Part shown: piece by piece, positions 50,411 through 62,800 of the stretch
How the letters are laid out: every line of letters starts with the position of its first letter
Position numbering within the stretch: the stretch's first letter is position 1
Source of the DNA: Hydractinia symbiolongicarpus
Lineage: Eukaryota > Cnidaria > Hydrozoa > Anthoathecata > Hydractiniidae
Assembly (NCBI RefSeq): GCF_029227915.1
Contig: NC_079884.1
Location: forward strand, 1,364,001 to 1,428,000
Direction of reading: 5' to 3'
DNA length: 64,000 nucleotides
The notes under the pieces: model-generated
Seen by the model: only the letters and a program-made list of their open reading frames with translations
Database searches by the model: none
Told to the model about the DNA's origin: nothing
Position numbers and translations under genes: made by a program

Positions 50411-53400
50411 TCATCCAAATGTAGATCGTACCCCTCCAACCTTTTCTTGCACTGTGTCATAATGAATAGATGGGGCATCAGTGCCTGGGGCTGACACACT
50501 TTCACGATAACCTTTGTTTACAAATCCATCGCCTTTTTCTAAGAAACATAACTGTTAAGTAGTTGACTAAAAACATAGAACCCCCCAAAAAAATAAAGTC
50601 ACTATTAAACCTTAGACATTCTGGATTTTGTCTTAAATGAATTACCTGTTCTTCCATCTAAAACTTTATTTCCATTTTTCTCCTTGTAGTTGCAATTTCG
50701 TGAGTGAAGTTTATGATGTCCGCAAGCACCAAAAATAATACCACAAGTCAAAGAAGTTACAGCAGCTATCACAACATACATCAACGTTTTATCAGAGGAT
50801 CCAACTTTACCCGTTTGTTTAGCTATAATAAAAACAACAGTTATCAAATCTCTAAAATTAGCAAATAATATAGGTTGTGGCAGTGTATTTCATTCTTAGA
50901 CTACCATTAGAGAAGTATCAGTGGAAAAGAACTTTTGATAAATTGAAGTTAAATAGTTCACATAACCTCCTGTTATTAGCCCTCCTTCAGTAGGAAAAAC
51001 ACAAGATTTGCCCTCAACACTCTTGAATTCAGTACTGTTACCAAAAACAGGGTGTACACATGTTCTTTGCATAATACTTATGCATTTCTTTTCAGACTGG
51101 TCAACATAAGAGCCACTAGTAGAAAACCATTGAGAGCAATTCTTTTTACCTAAAAATACAAAATGCCACCACTTTAAAAAGAATACGGTAAGGAAAAAAA
51201 ATGTATTTTGAAAAATAATGTTTTGATTGGGAAATTTCAAAAAAATTATGCTTGGAAGTGTTCTTAGGCTTAAAATTATTTGTTTGCCATTGCTTGATTA
51301 TATACACAATAGTGCCATATATAGAATGATTTTACTATGGGAAAAAGAACTTGACAATAGAGTTTAAGGCAAAAGCTTTCTTCTCACTCGCCCAAGTGGG
51401 ACATGGAAATAAAAATTAACTCACAAAATTAACCTGAACTAATTCACATAAAGCCACTTTAATGCAAGTTTAACACGCAAGAACTTTATTTATATATTAT
51501 TTATTGAAAGGCCTCTTAGTTAGCATATTCTCTTGAACTGTTAAAAAAATTCATAGAAGTAGTAGATATGGAAGCTTCAATAAAAAAATTAAATAAAATC
51601 CCAACCAACCAACCAGGTTGTTGCTGAAACCCTAGACCAGGCAACGCAAAAACTTTCAAATTTTCAAATAAAGCCTTGTTTTACTAAAAGGAATGTTTTT
51701 GTCAAAAATAATTAGGCTGATTGTACAAGATGCTTTCTGAATCATACCAATTTAACTGCAAAAAAGAAAAAAATGTTTTAAGAAAAGTGTGTATTTTAAC
51801 ACTTCTCAAAAGTTAATGCTCAAAAAAGAAGTAGTATACAGTTGATTTTTGTAAAAAAAACTTCAGAACACAGAATAAAGTAAATTAAAACTTAACACTT
51901 AATTAATCAAGTGTTAAATTAACACTTAATTAATCTTTGCAAAAAAACTAGGTCAAGCATTTCTGAATTTTGTTAAAAACAACAAAATAATCAAAACTTA
52001 AAGCATACAGGAAAAATATGTCTCTCCTTCTGTTTTACTTTTCACTGAGGTTTCTTTTTTGTAAAGTAGTGCTTACATTTTACAATTCATTAACAAAACA
52101 AAACTACTTATGTTATGGAGAGTCTACTTAAATGTTATGAAAAATCTAAGTGCCAAAAGTCAATTTTTAAAAAGGTGCATATAAGCAAAACTAGTTCGAA
52201 TTAAGAAAAAAATAATTTTTTTTAAAATTCCTCTTGATTCTTTAGCATACCTGTCACACATACCTGTCACAATGCCACAAGTTGTTTGTTCCTTCTTATA
52301 CTGAACAGTAGATGTGCTTGTGAGCACATTTGAGCATGTTCTGGAAAGCAACCGTGAACATCTGTCTCCAAATTCATCCACTATCATATTGCTGCCATTC
52401 AAATATGACCAATTTGTACAGTTCACAGTGCCACAGCCTAAGAAAAAAAAAAAGAATTCTTATTGGTTTTAGCAATTAAAAAAGGTGAAGCAGTTATAAA
52501 GAAAGTATATACCCTTGTAGTAGCAGCCTGTAGTTTTACATGAGTCACATGTCCCACTCTTTATATCATCTTCAGTGCAAACATATATCTCGAGTCGTAA
52601 TTTATGTTCACCCTTAGCTCCACTTTTTGAACAACTCCCACCAACCATATTAGCAAGATTCTCTTTAGTACGAAAGCCAGTTCCTATATGCAATATAATT
52701 CATAAATGTTATACAAAGCTACAGTTCACATACTTTTATTATTTAAAAATAGGAAAAAAACACAAGCAGCCATAAAAAATACCTGGGCTTTGTTTCTGGT
52801 CAGGACTTGTCATCTTGCATAGCATAGTCGATTATAAATTCTAGTTATTGAGTAGTTAGTTTAGTTAGTGGGATGTTACTTCACACCTTAAAAATGAGTT
52901 TCTATAGAGAGATGTTATACAACCTCTTTGAAAATTTGTTTACAACCTTACCAGGTTTCGTAAGGTTTAATGTTGTTGCCTGACAAGTTCACTTTGGATA
53001 GCATAAAATGATTTTAATCAGGAAACAAACTTTTAAAAGCTTGATAATTGTCTAAGTATAAGCAAAAAATCATAATAGTTTATTTATATCAGAGGCCACA
53101 AAGTAATTATACCAAGAATATAACACATTTTCATTAATAATTAGGCAGAAAATATCAGTACCATACCAATAATATAATGAGTTTTCCCAGCTGTAAACGT
53201 AGGCATACCAGGGAACGAAAATTGACGAAAACTTAAAGTTTTGGATGATGGATCACCGTTCGTGTACGTACAATTTAACAACATGATACCACCTAACAAA
53301 GAAATCAATTGTTCTTTATTGAAAAAGGTTCCTTTATAAATAAAAACAATCACAACTTTCTTAAGGTTAGGATACAATTGTATAATATCATTAAATATAT

Positions 53401-54215
53401 TCTATAATACAGTTATAATTTTTCTACAATATACTTATAATTTGTTATAACTTCCTTTAACTTCCTTTTTATAACTTCCTTTATTTTCATATAATCATTG
53501 CCACAACAACGCTAGCAGATAATAGATGTATAGTCACACAAACAAAAGGTATTCGAAACCAGATCACCAACAATATTATTAAAATCAAACCTGTTTGATT
53601 TTATTCAAATTTTATAGCCAAGCAGCAAATTTTTAGGTTATAACACATGCCAGATGTTGAAATTATACATATTATAGCTATATTATAAGAAATTATAACC
53701 ATATTCTAAACATATTTTAAGAACTTATATTGATATTATAAGATATATTTCAGTAATATCATACAAGTTTATTCAGTCCTTTACACTTATATTAAATATT
53801 TATACCAAATTTGCAATAAATAATACTAACCTGTGGCATTACAGCTGTCATACATATTTTTATTTGTATCAATAAAATAAATATTTTCATATACATTGCT
53901 AAGAGTAGTTCCCTTTTGCAAAAAACTTTGAAGCTCTTTTGATGGACAATTAAAGTTAATACTATCGTCAAGCCTAACAGATATCTTTGGAACATCACAT
54001 GCAAACCTATAAGAGTTAAGTTAAAATTCTTTAAAAAAGGCCTCAAATGAGAATGGATTGTTTCTGCAAAGCAGCAGACATAAAAATACGTACAGTGGAT
54101 TCCAAGGATCCCAAATGATAGAAGGATATGTAACAGACTGGTACACAGAATGCGATAATTCCATAGCCATGAAGATAATGCAAAATCCAATCAGATTCAC
54201 TTTATTTCTTCTCAT
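50411..54215 (-). CDS. Ephrin-domain transmembrane protein D with ITIM-like tail
   Basis: Minus-strand exons 54215-54094, 54006-53831, 53292-53167, 52683-52513, 52437-52264, 51149-50967, 50822-50646, 50538-50411 (1257 nt, 418 aa). The signal peptide is within MRRNKVNLIGFCIIFMAMEL. The ephrin-type domain has IIWDPWNPLFAC, FNCP, DSCNATG, LLNC, KTHYIIG and LRLEIYVC. Two Cys/Trp repeats are on separate exons (CTNWSYLN..., CSQWFSTS...), whereas A, B and C keep several repeats on one exon. TM helix ~331-351. The tail ends near SIHYDTVQEKVGG: I-x-Y403-x-x-V fits the ITIM consensus (I/V/L/S)xYxx(L/V/I), and YDTVQE resembles YDEVQE in A. It is the most diverged of the minus-strand trio. Exon 6 uses a weak donor (GTTATG), forced by frame. 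Confidence 0.83.
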
Positions 54216-54990
54216 TTTTGCATGTATTTTCTAAAAATGTTATGTAACAAAAACATTTATGGGAAAGTAATAAATTAGGAGTGTTTTTTTTATTTAATTA
54301 ACAGAGGTTGATCTACTGCAAATTAAAATTTAACAGTCCAGCAGACATATTAAATTTGACTTCTTTACTTTTATACCACATCTAATCATAAATAGTGCAT
54401 CCTCATACTTGCACAGGCCAACATATCTCATGATTATCAGTACATGTACAACACGAAGTATTTTTAAAAACTATTCAGTTATTTAAATCTGTTGTTACTT
54501 ATAAACAAACAAGCTATAAATTGATCAATGTTTTTTGGCATTATATAAACAACATAATTATCATGAGCATCTGTACAAAATGAAAAAAAATTTGCTTACA
54601 AAAACTAAACAAACCATCTTATAGTTGTGGTCTTGGAGGATTGTGTACCATTGATTTCCATTGATCTCTTGTTACAAATAGGACTTTCTTTTAAACGATT
54701 TCTTCTTTTTATAGCCTGTTAGCAATTTTTATTTTAGGAAATTTTTTATCAAAGGTTAAATTTTAACCTTAACGAATTAGGTGATAGTAATGAGAGGTGT
54801 GTTAGTCGAAGTGCTGCAGGCAGAATGATTCTGCTAGGGAATAATCCAGAAAGTTATTTTTTTTTGTTGACTAATAGAGTCTTGTCAATTGAGGTGGAGA
54901 TAGGTTGGTTTAGGCGTGTGTAAAAAGTATCAATTAACTGTTGTACTGTAGTAAGACATAGGCAGTGAAGCAAAAAGATCTTGACTGTTT
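54216..54990. other. Upstream region of gene D
   Basis: No exon recognised. Expected to contain the promoter of D. Positions after ~54780 become GC-richer and may belong to the LINE remnant that follows. Confidence 0.45.
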
Positions 54991-54992
54991 AT

Positions 54993-55690
54993 GAAAGAAT
55001 GATATGAGAATGGTTATAGCAAAGATTGACTTGCTGACATTCAGAAAAAATAGTGGGGGAGGGGTTAACTGGGTAAGAAAGTGTAGAGCTTTGATAGTTA
55101 CAGGGTAGACTGAGAAAGACTTAGCAAAAGATAATCTAGACAGGCTTGAAGCAGAGAAAATAGATTTAAAAAACAAATAACCTAGCAAGCCTATCAATAC
55201 AAATATAACAGCCGAGCAATAAATCGCTCACCCAAGGTTACAATAATTTAGATTGGTCAAGCAACCTGAAAAATTAGAATGAGTTTATAAATATTTTATT
55301 ACATATTTTATTACAAAATCTTTTTTATCCATTTTTTAATCTTAATATTTTTTACACATTTTGGTTATTTTTTACTTCAAATAATATGAAAGATAACATT
55401 GATTTCCATGTGAGATGAATTGATATTGCTCAGCCAGACAAACCTTTTGTGGAATTAGGGGAGCAATTAATGGGTCACCTAGTTTCTCATTTCTTAGAAT
55501 TGGGCAAGTCTTCGCGTTAGCAAGAGCGATCACTCTCCCTTTATTGATAGGAATGGTCTAGATTAGATTGAAAGGTCATATAAGGGGCATAAGGGGTATA
55601 ATCCCCACCCAACCCATGCTATTATAGAATGGAAACAGATGTTAAGTTAAGAGTGGTGGTGCTGAAGATGATAATAATGATAACTAAGCA
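54993..55690 (+). mobile_element. LINE 3'-end remnant, interrupted
   Basis: gaatgatatgagaatggtta at ~54997 and the following gggtaagaaagtg...gggtagactgagaaagactt match a second remnant at 62257-62620, where the encoded protein is clearer. The 3' part (ctagattagattgaaaggtc ... ccccacccaaccc ... gatgataataatgat) appears at ~55557-55685. The gap between holds unrelated DNA. Heavily mutated and non-functional. Confidence 0.55.
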
Positions 55691-55964
55691 GGAAAGTTCA
55701 TGAGAAAAAACTACATGCTGCAGATTTTAAATGTAAATACAGTGTCAAGAATTTACATATGTTTTTTTTTCCATATTTTTTTTTAAAAAAGGGCCTTGCG
55801 TAAATAATTAGGTTAAGAATTAATTCAATCACAGGTGCCTTTTTTCAAACAAAATTAATTTAACCACGATGATGCAGTTGAATGATTGATAATAATTTTT
55901 TAAACAGTGGTGAATTTACCTACTGCTTTATAAAATCAATTTTAATTCTTTTTTCATTATATTT

Positions 55965-56030
55965 GCTATCATAGGAAGCAAGCTTTTTGTCTAGTAAAAA
56001 CTAGGCAAAAAGCTTGCTTCCTATGATAGT
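55965..56030. repeat. Near-perfect 31-bp hairpin with 4-nt loop
   Basis: The left arm 55965-55995 (gctatcataggaagcaagct...) and right arm 56000-56030 are reverse complements with two mismatches, separated by aaaa. Such compact palindromes are unstable in genomes and usually recent. It lies ~0.8 kb upstream of the DOLPP1 start codon. Confidence 0.9.
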
Positions 56031-56063
56031 GGCTATTATTTTTGTTATACATAAATTTGAGTT

Positions 56064-56200
56064 GCATGTAACCATCGCTAAATCGTAATATAAACTGTAC
56101 GGTAGACGGCCCTAGCACAAATGAAATAAGACTAGGCAAATTCTATTTATGTACATTTCGCACCCGCGCAAATAGTGTCGAAAATATGGTTGCCAGCATA
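56064..56200 (+). repeat. Upstream duplicate of the DOLPP1 promoter/start region
   Basis: About 137 bp are repeated, with roughly 85-90% identity by eye, at 56691-56828. Shared runs include aaactgtacggtagacgg and tagcacaaatgaaataagac. The downstream copy ends with the first codons of DOLPP1. Here the corresponding ATG (56186) reads ATGGTTGCCAGC and the frame then diverges, so this copy has promoter-like sequence without a working gene. Confidence 0.85.
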
Positions 56201-56813
56201 TGGAAGAGAAAGTTTCAGACCACATGCAAGTGTTAAGTGCTGAGGAGAAGTGTCAAAATTCGGAAGGAAAGTGTCAAAATACAGGAGAGAACAGTTTAGG
56301 TCATATATAGCTAGAGAAGTGTTTTTAAATTAGAAGAGAAGTAAGCAAGAAGGGTGGGTTCATAGGAATCGACAAAAATTCGCGAGACATACTTTCGCAA
56401 AATGCGACAGTGGCATTTAAACCATATCGCGAAAAGCACAAACATAAATTTAATTTTTCAGAAAATTCATTTCACAGGGTAGCGAAAACTACAGCTATAT
56501 ATATTATATAGTTTGTGGCTGTTATTTTTGTTTACAAAATCAGATGTATCTCCACGATCATCTTCACCGCGGTGCTTTAAAACTAGCGTCTGGTGACTTA
56601 AAGTAATAAAATATTATCTGCGGCGAAGACAACTATGTTTTTACATATTCTAATAAAATATCCCTGTACAAGTTTTAATGAATATAAGGTGCGTGTAACC
56701 ACTGCTAAAATCATAATATAAACTGTACGGTAGACGGCTCTAGCACAAATGAAATAAGACTAGGCAAATTCTGTTTATACACATTTCGTACCCGTGCTAA
56801 TAGTTTTGAGAAT

Positions 56814-59800
56814 ATGGCCGCCAGCGTGGAAAAGAATGTTTTTTGTGTAAAAGATATTTCTTCATACTCATGGCTTGAAAATTACTTGGGCAATACTGCT
56901 GCTTCCTGGAAACCAATTTCATTAACATATGTTTTATACCCTGAAGGTAGCTATATTTTATTTCCGTTATTGTTATAGCCCTCAATGACGATTAAAGGTG
57001 CCCGCATATGCTTAGTACGGGGGAGAAATTTGATTTGAAATCTAGTAGTAAAAGAACCCCTGAAGTACACCCCAGTTCCAAATTAAATTTTTAAGTTTAT
57101 TTTTCGGGGTTTCTATTGGCCAAAAGATTATAATGCAGAAACAAAAGTAGGTTGAGGAACTGAACCAAGCTACCGCCACGGCTGTTTCGCTACGGTCAAA
57201 CCGCGGACAAAATTAAGATGGCTTCCACAATTTTTTTGGAAATTTTGTATTTTTATCATTTTTTAAATTATTGAAACTTTTTTTGTGTTGTTTTAATTTT
57301 ACTGAATTAAAAAGTATTAAAACGATCTACTTTTCCCCTTTTTAAATATATAAATATGTTATATATGTGTGTTATAAATTTCGAGTTATTTCGTCAAACA
57401 AAACACACAAAACTAAAAAAAAACATTATTTTTGGCGAAAGTATACCATCTTTCCAACCTTGTGCCAACGTCGCGCTACTAGCTACGGACTTGAAAATTG
57501 GTATGGGGGGCCTGGAAACATGGTTCTATTGGCCGGTACCGTGCACCGTTCGTCTCGCAAACTATAAACTACATAAATTTTAAGTTAAAGTCTTCTTTAG
57601 GCGCTAAAAAAGAGGAGAAAAAGTTGCCAAAGTGGTGCACGGCGATTTGATGTATTGTGATCCCTTTTCTGTCTAATTAAATAATTCTCTAAACTTCTAA
57701 GCAAGTCACAGTGATGGCGTTTAATGTTTTGGTAGGTATGGTTTTTCCCAGCAAAATTACGGCAAGCCGGTGTTTACTTTTGACTTGATTGCTCGACCCG
57801 GGAATCCTAATCCGAAACCGGGATTTTTTGAAAATGTTGGAATAAGCGAGACAACGGTGTCTTAGCAATTTTGAAGCTAGCTAAAGTTTGGCAGAGCACG
57901 AGGTAAGGGAAAAACAGTAAACTACTTTATTTTGCAGGGATTTTAATATTATTTTTTTGCTATAAGATCACCCTTGGTTTTAAGAAATTGTTTTATAGCT
58001 TGTAAAACTTCTTTTTTCTTCTGTTTTGTATTTTTCTGTAAAGAGTAGCTATTTTTTGGTCCTACAGTTTTGCATTTTGCATCGTGTTTTGTAGCTAAGT
58101 CACTTAATACTTCTTTTTTATATTTAGTTAAGACTTTGGTGGGCTTTTTCAAGATAAAATTGTTGAAATCAAAGATGTTTATGGCTAGCTAGCTAATCTT
58201 GGCTTTATCACAAGATTGGGTGCTATTTTATACAATTTATAAAGAAACACAACATGATTGCTTTGTATATATTTAATGTATATAATAAACTATTTATGCA
58301 CAACTTGAGATATTTTCTACTAGCATGATAAACTAGAATGTTGAAACTGTTGACTCTGAATGACGTTTTATTTAATGTATGATGTCACATATTTGGCCCG
58401 AAAACCCTTAGGACCAAAAGTGACCCTTTGGACAATTTCGGACAGATAAATATTACATCTACATCATCTTTAATGGCCTCAGAATCCAAAGTAATGTTTT
58501 TTATTCAGTTAATAAACGAATTTTAAGCATACATTCAGGCTCTAAAGGTCGTTTTTCAAATAATTTCTCACATTTGGCCCAAAAATAACCCTTTGGACAA
58601 TTTCGGACAGACTAATCTGTCATCTACATCATATTTAATGGCCTTAGAATCTAAAGTAATGTTTTTTATTCAGTTAATAAACAAACTTTAAGCATACATT
58701 GAGGCTCTAAAGGCCGTTTTTCACATAGGTCTCCCATTTGGCCCAAAAATAACCCTTTGGACAATTTCGGACAGTAATAAAATAAATTAATTTTTATTCC
58801 AGATATTTAACCTAACCTTTGGACCATAAAAAACATGTTTCCTTAACTTTATTCTAGAGATATTGTTGAAGACATTCATCTAAATGATAATTTTTAAGTC
58901 ATTTTTAGACATTTTGGCCTAAATATACCAATTTCGGACAGGTGTCCAAAAAAATTTTTCTTTTAATAATATGGACAATTTATCCGAGATTATTATTCTT
59001 TTTACAGAATATAAAAATTTTATTTCGTTCTTGAGATATCCTGTTTTAACTGAGAGGGTAATTCGAATTATTTTTTCGTAACATTTTTGTCCGCTTCGAA
59101 ACAGCTGTGCCGCAATTCGAGACAGTAGTTGGCCCAAGTGTTGTCCTAATTTGCAGTCGCGATACTATGATACTGTGTGAGCCAATCACAGGCCAGATAC
59201 AAATGATTTGTTATTACAGCTGCTATTATAAACAGGGGTAAGCATGCTCTAAACATGCCGGTAATATGGTAAAACCATCATAAATTTAAGATTGGATCAT
59301 TCAAGGATACCTTTCTTTTCTGGGTTCAAATCTTTATTATGCTTTAAATACTGGTTAATCTTCGCCAAGTGGCTACATTTTAAAGTGCATAAAGTGAAGG
59401 TTTGCTCGTAAAAAATTCATGTTTTACCCTATCCAAATGTGAGCACGGAGCAATATCACATGACAACTTATATCTGAGAACTGGTAAACAATCCCATTAA
59501 AAACTTACCAATGCAATTATGTTAAAATCATTGTAAATCACAGAACAGCTTTAACATAGATTTGTGTTATTCATAGAAATATCTGGCTAAATATTAACCT
59601 AAATAGGTGAATGGTCTAAAAAGGCCACCAAAGCCTGATTAGGTGTTTACCCTTTTAGCTGGCTTGCCATAGCACCTGAGATAACTCAAAACGGAAAGTC
59701 ACAGTTTTCTATATTGCCATTAAAATAATAGTAATGGTTGAAAGACTGCTGACTCGCCAAAAATGCCTGAACTTAGGTGACTTTTGGAATAAATTTGTGC

Positions 59801-62800
59801 TCTTGTGTGATAATTTCCAAACTTGCCCGAATTATGCCAGAAATATAAAACAGTGCAATCAATTTTGTTGACTTGTCTACAAATAAAGAAACTTTCAAAG
59901 TATTACAGAATTGTGTGACTTTACTAACTATATATTTATGAAGCAAATTGTTTCGAATCAGGCCTTTTTGAGAACTCCTAACGCAAAACAATTTCCGACC
60001 TATTTCTGATGGGTTTTGCAACATGAGTATGGAAGTTGCCCCTTATTTAAAAAAAGTCTTGTGCGAGAATGAAGCTTAGTTTTCGTTCCCTATAAAAATT
60101 GTTTCTGCATTTCTGGCAAAAAACCTGCTTCCTTCCTGTTAAAAAGCTACTGCAGATGAGGAACTTGTGTTATTGCTGGTCCCTTCTAAACACATGACTC
60201 ATAAGTTTCTGACCAGTAAACAGTATACCCTGTAAAAAGTGTGGATTTTATTTGAACAGTGTGACTTATCAAGATGCACGTTCAAACACAGGATCCCACA
60301 ATTATGCTATACTGAGAACTCAGACACAAGTTCCTCAGTTAGCGCTTTACCTTGCCAGTTTAAATTGATTTTGTATAATACCTCTTGCAAAATGATATCA
60401 CTTGCAAACAACTTCATCCATGTTAAATAAGACATTTTCCATACCACTCAGGGTTTGAAAAAGAAATGTAAAGTTGGTTTGCAATGCACAAAAAAAATAA
60501 GCTCTAAACTTCATCCCTAGGACCTGTATTCTGTTTTGATATTGCGAACTAGGTACTGCACTCTGTTGAGACAGACTATTTTGTATAGAAATCAGATCAC
60601 GTCTTTTGTTGAGTTTTGCTTGCTTTGCTATAGAACAACACTTTGGGACATGTAAAGCCCTCTATTGGGTGAAAAAGATGGTGAAAAAGACTTTGCTACA
60701 TGTAATTCTTATAAATAAAGAATTGGTAAACTAAAAAGTTTACCACTGTGATACCAGAAAGGTGGGTTTATTAAATAGAGGCAGAAATGATAAAGTAAAT
60801 ACTGTACTTTTTGCTTTAAACAAGATGGATTTTGCTATTGTGTACCACTTACAAGCAGCCATTTCGAAAAATCAACAGGGTTTTATGGTTTTTCCTGAAA
60901 TCAAGATATCACTAGAATAACAAGGGATCTGCACACACTTAAGACCGCTAGGCCTCAATTTGGAATTTCTGGAGGATCATTTGGAGGACGTCCCAGGGTG
61001 GCGTCCCTAGGAAAAACTTTGAAATTCCATGTTTGAAATTCCTGAAAACAGCCTTTTCCACCGCATTTTCTTTTAAAACATTGGTTGAAGACTTCTCGTT
61101 TTTTACTTGCATGCTACCATTTTTAACTTTATGTGAAATGCTAATCTAACGTTAATGTCGAAAGAATAAATAAATAAATTTGTGCCTAGTTAGCGTGAAT
61201 CTGTCCGGAACTTTTTTGGTTACCGGCAAAGTGGAAAGGATCGCTAAAACGTTTTGGATAATCAAGACACGGCAAAGAAGGCAGACAGCAACAAGCCTAA
61301 AAAGCTCTTAAGCTTTCGTGAAACTAAAAATTTAAAAAATAGTGATAGAAATCTTGTAAAGTATCTATCCCAAAAGAGTGAATAGTGTAGCAAGTAATTT
61401 ATAGTGACCTCATCCCATTTTTTTTTGACAAATATTACAAATCAATCGATTAGGTTGGAATGAGTAGCCCTCTTTGTCAAGTCTAAGGCTACTAACATTT
61501 AGCATGTTGCTTTTTTGAAATACATCTCTTAATAAACTGTGCATGAGAAATCTCTAATTTGGAAAAGAATGTGGACTATACTTAAGATTTTAAATTCAAC
61601 AAGACACTTCATCATTTCTTGTCTATATACAATTTTTGTCCAAATATTCACTTTACTTGTGAACTTGAAGAAAGAAACTGCAACTTGTTCTTACACATTC
61701 TTATCAAATGAGTCCTCTTATGACTTTCTCCTTAGAATAAAGAATCAGTACATGTAAAATTAAAATCTGCCTATCAATGACAAGTTTCATTTCAACTAAT
61801 AACAATTTCAGACCACTGTCATCAAGGAACAATTGAAACTCTAACCTTGTACCTACTAAAGTTGTCTTTTATTATTCTTCATATGAACTGATCAAGACTG
61901 TGTAAAAGTACATTTGAAAGATACTTTCTATAAATTTCATCGAAATATCTATTTTGTTTACTGCACACCTCAGGCAAAGGTATTTCGTTACCAGTGGTAT
62001 TTCATGTATTTTGGTGTCAGCTGAGTGTTGTTTATCAGGATGATGTTTCGACAGAAAACTTGTCCACTTGTTTCTAAGATTGTGTCTTGTATACAAGTTC
62101 CTTATTAACAGCATTAATGTTTATGGACCAATATTATTTTTTCCTGTTAAGGTTTCCCCGTTCATTTTATCATGCAGTAGAGTGTTTGCAGAAAAACATT
62201 AATAATTAATAATAAATTAATATTAAAATTAATAAATAAATAATAAATAATTTAGAAAGGAATGATATGAGAATGGTTAGGTGGATGTCTAACGCCAGTC
62301 TGAGAGACAGAAAGAGTTCAGATGAGCTAAGAAGCAGGCTAAGTATCCGTAGAATAAAAGATGTTATCCAGATAAGAGATTAAATTGGCTGGGGCACTTC
62401 GGAAGAATGGAGGGGGATAATTGGGTGAGAAAGTGTTGAGACTTGATAGTTCCTGGCGCAAAGCCCAGAGGCAGACCGAGAAAGACTTGCAGGAGGTTAT
62501 AAGGACAGACTTAATACAGAGGAAGTTGAGTTTAGATCTAACACCGTCTAGATCAGATTGGAAGAGGTCATTAACATACCCCGTCCAACCCGAACATTAA
62601 GCTGAATGATGATGAATAAAAAAATATAACATTTAGTTCAACGTTTAGTTTAGTTTAGAATATGATATTTCTGTCAATTAATAATTTAATATACTAGATT
62701 CAAGATATTATTGGTCCTGAAAACTAGAATTAGAGAGAGTTACTTAAGATATGTTAACGTAACTAAACCAGATCGTGAAAAGCAGGTTAAGCATTCACTA

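Noticed and set aside
57713-57738. Alternative DOLPP1 first exon (ATGGCGTTTAATGTTTTG before gtaggt)
   Set aside because: It ends in phase 0, whereas exon 2 requires phase 1, and the peptide has no DOLPP1 resemblance; the exon at 56814 fits both.
59773-60024. hAT/ZBED-type transposase fragment on the minus strand
   Set aside because: Resemblance ([14 protein letters not shown]) is weak and confined to a few residues; no catalytic motif could be identified.
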